Positions 57,611 to 64,000 of a stretch of DNA of 64,000 nt are shown here, piece by piece. A program made the position numbers and the translations under genes. The notes beneath the pieces are model-generated. The model was not told the DNA's origin. It made no database searches and saw only the letters and a list, made by a program, of their open reading frames with translations. The stretch spans positions 145,281,245-145,345,244 of the forward strand of contig CM024760.1 of the NCBI GenBank assembly GCA_014218235.1, in the 5' to 3' direction. How positions within the stretch are numbered: the stretch's first letter is position 1; every line of letters begins with the position of its first letter. The DNA is from Colocasia esculenta. Taxonomy: Eukaryota; Streptophyta; Magnoliopsida; Alismatales; Araceae.

Positions 57611-57762
57611 TTCTTTATGGTGACAACAGCCGCTAGAAAGGCCATATAACCTTTCCTCATCATTCTTTTGGCTTGTAGTGCAGAGATAAGAGACAGTCTC
57701 CTGTAGTTTCTATCTCCTGAGAACACTAGCTTTGGGTGATGACTAAATGTTACCTGGCTTTT

Positions 57763-59016
57763 CTAAAAATTGACACTAGCCCCATGTTCAGACAACCAGT
57801 CTGCTCCTGGTATCACATCATAACCCTCCATGTCCATGCATATTAAATTTGCAGGTAGATTTTGAGTTTCCATCAACACTTCACTAGATGGCAAATGGTT
57901 TCTAAGGTTGGTGCCAGGACCAATCGGGGTTGACACAACTATCTCAGATTTCATTGGGACGAGTTTTACATGCAAGGTGACAGCAAATGTTTGAGATATG
58001 AAGGAATGAGTAGCTCCCGTATCAAATAGAACAAATGCAGAACGGGAAAGAAGAGTAAGTGTACCTTCAACCACACCTCCTTCTTCCACAACTTCAGGCT
58101 CCTGAATAGCTTGTAAGCGGCCTTGCCTCCTTTGTCCATTCAGACGCTTCTCTTGTGGGGCTTGTTCTTTAAGCATTGGGCAGTCAGAAATCCTGTGGTC
58201 ATGACTTCCATAGTGCAGACATCTCCCTTGTGCTCTCCAACATTGTTCGGACCGGTGACTAGCTTTATCACAATGCTTGCATCTTTTCTCGGTTGCCACT
58301 ACCAACTGCTTGCCTAACTCTTTAGGCTTTTTATCAGCTTGTTCAATAAAACCACGACTGGGCCTTTTCCTCCCAATGGTCGGTTGATATCTCCCGGTAG
58401 CAGACACTTGTTCTCTCTTCACTGACTTTCCTTTTATCCTTTCAGTTGTTTCCATGGCGTCCTCCAGTAGTTGGTCCTTCTTTATCATATCAGCATAGGT
58501 CGGAATGTCCATTGACGCCAGTTGGGTGATATACTGGGGCCTTAAGCCATTCAGAAAGCATTTTACCTTCATCCTCTCTGTCCCAACCAAGTGAGTGGCA
58601 TATCAGAACAGACGAGAGAATTGGGCCTCATATTCGGCCACAATCAGTCCTCGCTGTTTCAAAGCCGCAAACTTGACTGCTTTCCGCTCCTGAACCCTTT
58701 CTGAGAAGTACTTACTGTTGAAATGTTCAATAAACTGTGCCCATGTCAGTTGTTGTCCTTCCAGAGGTTCTTCAACCGACTCCCACCATGCCCTGACATC
58801 CTTTTCCAATTGAAAAGTCGCCAGCAGTACTTTATTTTGGTCCGTGCATTGTATGACCCTAAATATTCTTTCAATTTCTTTGACCCAATGTTCAGCAACA
58901 TCTGGGTCAGTACTTCCTTCAAATCTAGGTGGATCCATACTTCGAAAATTCCAATGGAGATCACTGGCTCCGCGGTTACCCCCACCCTGGGTGGCTTGTA
59001 GTATTGCCTGAGTCAA
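57763..59016 (-). pseudogene. gypsy gag and protease
   Basis: Gag head: MDPPRFEGSTDPDVAEHWVK, WWESV and EFNSKYF-like parts. A TGA stop at SRLF (near 58601) splits it. The second part has FLNGLRPQY, a variant knuckle CKHCDKASHRSEQC and CLHYGSHDHRISDC, where the second Cys is Tyr. The protease follows: AFVLFDTGATHSFIS holds the active-site DTG. Gag forms the particle and the protease cleaves the polyprotein. The frame ends at a stop after GASVNF (57763). Confidence 0.92.
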
Positions 59017-59236
59017 GTTCTATAAGGTTTGTTGCATATTTCTAGCTTGGGCTCGTTCAGCAGCCATTGAGGTAGTAAGTACCTTCAAGATGATAATATA
59101 AGTTAGACATCTAAGTATAACACATGTGACTCCTATACCCATAGATCTACCCAAGCTCGCATTAGGTATGACAGATTTTGACTCGTGTGATCTAGTTTCA
59201 TTCTATATTCCTATTCCCTTGGACCTGAAGAGTTAA

Positions 59237-59249
59237 GGCTCTGATACCA
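59237..59249 (-). other. primer-binding site of the gypsy element
   Basis: The minus strand reads TGGTATCAGAGCC two bases after the LTR end TGACA; it matches initiator-Met tRNA. Confidence 0.93.
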
Positions 59250-59251
59250 AC

Positions 59252-62200
59252 TGTCATGCCCCGACATTTAGCAGCAAAAATAAATATCAGGGTGCGTGAA
59301 CGATACGAAGATAAGTATAACATTCTAGTAATTCAGAGTAACAACTAAATATAACAACATACTTGAGACAATAATATTGCCAGCTAAAATACTCTTTATT
59401 TCATTTCCATTCAACTAATTGAAAACTTTACATCATCCGAGCCAACCATAGGGCCCAATATTCAAATTTCATAATAAACTTCATGAAAATGTATCATCAT
59501 TATATATGCTATTCAAACATCTATTCCTAGTCCTTCATCTCCACAAGTGACATGTGCTCTTCACTCATGCCCTGCCCCATCAGTGTCCACGAATTCCTCA
59601 TCACTACCTGAAATGTTTAGGATGATAGGGTGAGCAAACTAGCCCAGTAGGATTTACATCTCAATGTGCGGACACTAATATACATGATTAACATTTTAAA
59701 TAAGCAGGATCTTAACAGGAACATGATGACTAAGCATGCATTTTTAACAAGTCAAATGGCTGAATAGAATGAATATCATGACGAAACAAATTACTGACTT
59801 TCATATGTATTGGACAGGAAATTCAAGACTAGAATCGTATCACAAGGATTGGCTATGTTCACACAGATATCACATATTCACATGATCCAACATATCATAT
59901 CAAACTTATCATATCAAACGAAGGCACATTCACACAAATCTTGCACACATACCAGTGCCATGCCAAGCACCACAAGTCCATACTCCCGCGGTTAATAAGT
60001 ACGATGGGGCGCTCCTCCCCAGGACCAGACAGGGCCCTTATTGCATATGCATTAGTCAAATGGACCGAAGTCCCACGTTGTGCCGATCAAACATATACAT
60101 ATTATGGCCACAGATTTTCAATAACAAGTTTATAGTAATAGGACATGATCATTCATAGAGTTCAAGGTATGACAAAAGCTCGAGAGATCAATTGGACAAC
60201 ATAACAATGTATCTTATGTTCCATAATTCTTTAGTGTCTTAACAAGAGTATGACTAATGACATATCGTACATGATACAAGTGCTCTCTATCTCCAGGGTA
60301 CTTCATGGTACAACCTGCTCGGTCTCTATGAGGGAATCCACAGAGTACAGAGACTTATGGAGGTCTTAAGGAAAATGTCGCTAATCTACCAATACGGAAT
60401 GACCAACAGAGAGCTTCCAATTCCTCAAGAGAGGTGTGCCTAATCATGCAATGTGTAAGTGTCGTGACATGAAGCTTTCCTAAACATACGTGCAATGGAT
60501 GAATAAATATGGAAACCTCGGAAAGCACGTAATAAGTAAAATCCGCATGCAACAAGTTACATGATTTAAAAGCTCTAAACTAAGCCAATTCATTCCAACA
60601 TGTATCCTCCATAGATTCATATCACAACTTATCATGACAGATTTTATATCAAGCTAGATCACAAGATGATAATCAAATGAATATAAGATCAATCACTTCA
60701 CAATATACATTAGAATTGTATTAATGTCTTTATAGTTTTCAAATGAGTTGATCACTTTTAGGCCAATGCATCACTAAGTAGCATGATTACAGACTAAGCT
60801 AATACACAAGTTGACTGACCAACCAAAAGAAACAGTCTCGGGTCGGTCTTTGAATCGCGACGGGTTCAGACGTCGCTTTTCAAAGAACCGTGCACAGTTA
60901 AACAACACTCGGTGTGAAAACAAACAAATCACAACGGACCCTCCTGTTGCATTTAAATCGTGACAGGATGGATGGTCGCCTTTAAGATCTGAATCAATTA
61001 CCCGATCGATTGCCTGACTAGAATCGTGACAGCCTTATCTGTCGCGTTCACAACGCGACAGAACGATATTTCGCGACGAGTCCTGAATCACGACGCTTCA
61101 CAACGTCGCGTTCATGCATGGATTTCAAACTCTGAATATAAAATCTGTATGGAATCAGATGGGCGGGAAAACTACCAAATCGCGACGGCGCATGCCGTCG
61201 TGTTCAAGAGGGGTCTAGAAACCCACGTGACACAGTTTGAGGTGCCAGGGTTGACCGGTCAGAACTTAAATCGCAACAGAAGACTCAGTCGCTTTTTCCT
61301 AAATCGTGACATACCAGTACGTCGCGTTCATGCATGCAGAATCGCGACGTCTGGATACATCGCGTTCTTGGATCTTACCCGAAAAATGCAGAAAAAATGA
61401 TACACCCTTTCTGATAGACTTATAACTTGAAATCTAATGACCTCTAGACAAAACTCTTAACATGAAAAGTGTTCAGGACATCCAGGAGAAACGAACCATG
61501 GTTTGGTTTGACCCAAAACGACATCGATTTGCGTAAAACACTACATAACTATGAAAAGCTCTAAACTTGCATGACTTATGGAAAATGCCTAATACGACGA
61601 GCATGCTTGATGAAAATTGGGCAAAATATATGCAAAATAAACTAGTCACGATGCTCTTTCAGATGGTATGGGTTTTGTTTAGTTTTGTTCTGAGATCACC
61701 TACCTTGTAGTGGATCTAAGAAGGTCTTCTTCACAGGTCGCAGCTGAGACTAGGTCGGAGAAGATGGTGTCCTCCTGGCTGATCTTCTCCTCTCCCAGAG
61801 CTCAAACCCGTCTCTTCAGGTCCCCAACACAATGGTAAATTTCCCCTAAAAGTTTTGTGGCGATCTCTTATAGTTTTAGGGTTTATTTCTAGTCCTAATG
61901 AGGCTAGGAAAGGTGGGTTGCGATTTCTGTATATAACTTTCCATATATTGGGATTTCTCCTCTCAATAGGAGTAGCTACAACCTTAGGAAAGCTCTTAGC
62001 ATGGTTGGCCACGATTTAGGTTACTATGCTTGGATAATAGCATTAGTTTAAACCCTAATTTGCCCTTTCCTAATTTCTGCATATTTATGGTCACGAATTT
62101 TGGTGTTTATTGCTATTGGGTTTTGATCTTTGGCCCATTTAGAGTTGTATTGGCCCAATATGATTAAATAGCTGATTTCACCCTTTGAGAGTTTAATCAT

Positions 62201-62285
62201 GGCATTTATTTTATTTCGATTCACCACTTTTATTTATTTTATATTTTCCTATATTTTAAATCATTAAAATTTTCGGGGCGTTACA
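59252..62285 (-). repeat. family-B gypsy 5' LTR
   Basis: It is the partner of 41142-44146, with almost the same sequence throughout. The palindrome array here includes GACGGCGCATGCCGTC (61186). The two LTRs differ by scattered substitutions and small indels, so the insertion is not recent. Confidence 0.95.
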
Positions 62286-62329
62286 ACCATGTTCACTAGT
62301 ATGTTAGCTATAAAAATATTGTTGTGTTA

Positions 62330-63010
62330 GAGAAAGACTTATTGTACTTCTAAGTGCAGTAAGTGCAATAAGATTACGATGATAGCTCATGTGGCGTTCA
62401 ACATGACACCACATTAGTTGCCATCTAAGTAGTTAGGGAGCAACAAGCAGTGGCGGCAACAACGGGTGGTGGGCATGGTCGACGGCGGCCGGTGACCGAT
62501 GATCGACGACTGAGCTCCAAAATATAAGCTTTGGACTCCAAAATTAAAACTTTGGCACCAAATACAAATTTGAGCTTCAAAATACAGATCTTGGGCTCCA
62601 AAATAAAAACATTGTCTGAGATTTTAATAGTAATTTTGACTCCAAAATATTGATTGAGCTTTTAATAGTAATTTCGACTCCAAAATAAAGATCTCGGGCT
62701 CCAAAATAAAAATGTTGGCTCCAAAATACAAAGTTAGACTTCAAAATATTACCCTTGTAGTTTAAACATATTGACCGAACTTTTAATAGTAGTTTGGGCT
62801 CCAAAATATAGACTTGGGCTCCAAAATGTTGATTTTGGATCCCATCGTCGATCATCAGCCACTATCGCCGCCGGTTGCGGCCGTTGGTCATCGCCGCTCT
62901 ACCTGTTGCTTCCTATTTACTTAGGTGGCAGCCAATTGAATGCCACATGGGCTGTCATCTTAATCTTATTACACTTACTACACCTAAGCAAGTGCAATAA
63001 GTCTTTCTCA
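62330..63010. mobile_element. inverted-repeat DNA element, 681 bp
   Basis: A perfect 8-bp duplication TTGTGTTA flanks it (62322-62329, 63011-63018). The ends GAGAAAGACTTATTG and, from the right, TGAGAAAGACTTATTG continue as imperfect inverted repeats for about 100 bp (GTAAGTGCAATAAGATTA, CATGTGGC). GC-rich inner parts around GACGACTGAGCTCC and GATCATCAGCC extend the pairing. The centre has about ten copies of GGCTCCAAAATA-like units. No protein. The termini differ from those of the other hAT-type elements here. Confidence 0.88.
62560..62835. repeat. GGCTCCAAAATA repeats in the element centre
   Basis: The GAGCTTCAAAATA or GGCTCCAAAATA phrase recurs every 20-45 bp, sometimes followed by AAGATCT or TAGACTT. 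It resembles no known coding sequence. Confidence 0.8.
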
Positions 63011-63018
63011 TTGTGTTA

Positions 63019-63226
63019 ATATAATCATAATTTACTATGACATCATTACTAATCTAATTAGATTAGCATGCTAATTCCATAGTAACATATAAATATGCAT
63101 ACCCTAATTACTATAATAATATTACTAAACTCATTACTATAGTAATTTCTAACATAATGTAGTAGCATTATCATGTTAATACATTATTACATTAAGTCTA
63201 ATCATAATTTAACATGACATCATTAC
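63019..63226. other. AT-rich DNA like that left of the gypsy element
   Basis: TAGTAATT, ATAATAATATT and CATTAAGTCTAAT motifs recur, as at 40860-41136. The gypsy element thus probably inserted into a pre-existing AT-rich tract. Confidence 0.5.
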
Positions 63227-64000
63227 CACTCCTATATTTTATCCCTTTATTTTGGTGATAACAAAACCTCATGATTATCATAAATAACATGAATATATTT
63301 ATTACCAATTTTCAAGATTATTTTTATAAGAAATATCATGATTTTCATCACTTTAAAATGTCTTCAGTAGAAGTGGCAGTCGAAGTTTCATATCGATTGT
63401 GACCAGTTTCACATCGATTTTTGTTTAAGTCTTCAATTGAAGTGGCAGTCAAAGTTGGCAGTCGAAGTTTCCTTCCCAGTCGACGTTTCATATCGATTGT
63501 TGATCAGTTCACATCGATTGTTGTTCAACTTAAACATCGATTAATGTTATATTTAAACATTGATTACTGTTATGTTTAAACATCGATTGCTGTTATATTT
63601 AAACATCAATTGCCTTAAGAACATCGATTGCTCTTCATTATCATATCGATTGCTGACCACTTCTATATCGATTGTCTTGATCATATCGATTGTTTTATCA
63701 ATTGTTGTTTATTTCATATCGATTGTTGTTATAATATAACGATTGATGAACAAATAACATATATCATATTGATTTCCGTTCATTTCATTTCAATTAGTGA
63801 TATAATATTCCGATTGATGTTGTTTATTAATCAATTGATGCTTACTTGATTTCAAACATCCATATGTCACCAAAAGAAAATTCAAATCATTAAGATATTC
63901 ATGCTGCGTGCTTTCTATCTTATCAGGGTAGGTAAGAAATGGAGTCAGTAGAAAATGAGGGCTAAAAGGACTCCTTCCTGTTGGACAAAAAGACACTTAC
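63227..64000 (+). mobile_element. diverged copia-like LTR, plus orientation, cut by the window end
   Basis: From 63229, ACCACTCCTATATTTTATCC and TTTTGGTGATAACAAAA match the start of the copia-like LTR read on the minus strand at 55709-55670 (TGTTGAACCACTCC..). The next part, with ATATTTATTA and ATCATGATTTTCAT, also fits. From 63370 there is a repeat of CATATCGATTG-type units of about 25-40 bp, another version of the ATCGAT repeats. The end near 63980 resembles the segment at 54560-54600. The terminus itself has decayed. Confidence 0.65.
63370..63840. repeat. tandem CATATCGATTG repeats
   Basis: Phrases such as CATATCGATTGTTGTT and TTTAAACATCGATT recur about fifteen times. The overlapping 73-codon frame is a repeat shadow. 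Confidence 0.85.

Larger units (their letters stand above)
41142..62285 (-). mobile_element. complete Ty3/gypsy (chromovirus-like) retrotransposon, family B
   Basis: LTRs of 3005 and 3034 bp begin TGTCA and end GTTACA (plus-strand view). Flanks are ATCAT and ACCAT, a 5-bp duplication with one change. Inside the right LTR is an initiator-Met primer-binding site, beside the left one a polypurine tract; genes read gag, protease, reverse transcriptase, RNase H, integrase with a chromodomain-like tail on the minus strand. Without the nested copia-like insertion (45390-55715 plus 5 bp) it is about 10.8 kb. Stops, a frameshift and a duplication show it is no longer active. The order with the chromodomain tail suggests a Tekay/Del-like chromovirus. 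Confidence 0.95.

Noticed and set aside
59237..59249. tRNA gene suggested by the initiator-Met sequence
   Set aside because: Only the 3'-end complement is present, directly beside an LTR; it is a primer-binding site.

Overview
The window looks like an intergenic-to-intronic stretch of a large, transposon-rich flowering-plant genome. The evidence is GT-AG introns, LTR retrotransposons whose primer-binding sites match plant initiator-Met tRNA, Ac-like hAT transposons, and one spliced host gene of the plant O-fucosyltransferase family. The species cannot be named from the sequence. Almost all other open reading frames are transposon pieces or shadows of repeats.

Layout. 259-5316: an LTR-like block of one retrotransposon family (family A), probably minus-oriented, carrying tandem repeats and two palindrome arrays. 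5317-8808: a mosaic of hAT-derived elements and an LTR fragment. 8809-15244: a solo LTR of a Ty3/gypsy family (family B, flanked by CCCCC), with a second solo LTR of family A inside it (10502-13878, flanked by ATGGT). 15245-16781: palindrome-rich and simple-repeat DNA. 16782-20473: a MITE-like inverted repeat that contains a decayed hAT transposon, which itself contains a 239-bp hAT-type MITE.

22151-39552: the last three recognisable exons of the host O-fucosyltransferase-like gene. Its final intron is 16.35 kb and holds a complete 4.8-kb hAT transposon, two copies of a 1.3-kb foldback derivative of it, a copia RNase H relic and a decayed Tat-like gypsy element.

41142-62285: a complete family-B gypsy element on the minus strand (LTRs about 3.0 kb, ATCAT/ACCAT target duplication). 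Its integrase is split by a 10.3-kb insertion of a gag-only copia-like element with the unusual structure LTR-internal-LTR-internal-LTR, flanked by perfect AATAA duplications. 62330-63010 is another inverted-repeat element with an 8-bp duplication, and 63227-64000 is a diverged LTR related to the copia-like element.

Themes. (1) One hAT family seems to have generated most of the small DNA elements, including long hairpins that share its terminal sequences. (2) Two unrelated LTR families both carry arrays of short palindromes; in family A these lie between oppositely directed TATA boxes. (3) Nested target-site duplications give a clear order of insertions. No intact autonomous element was found: the best hAT transposase has an apparent one-base deletion and every retrotransposon polyprotein is interrupted.
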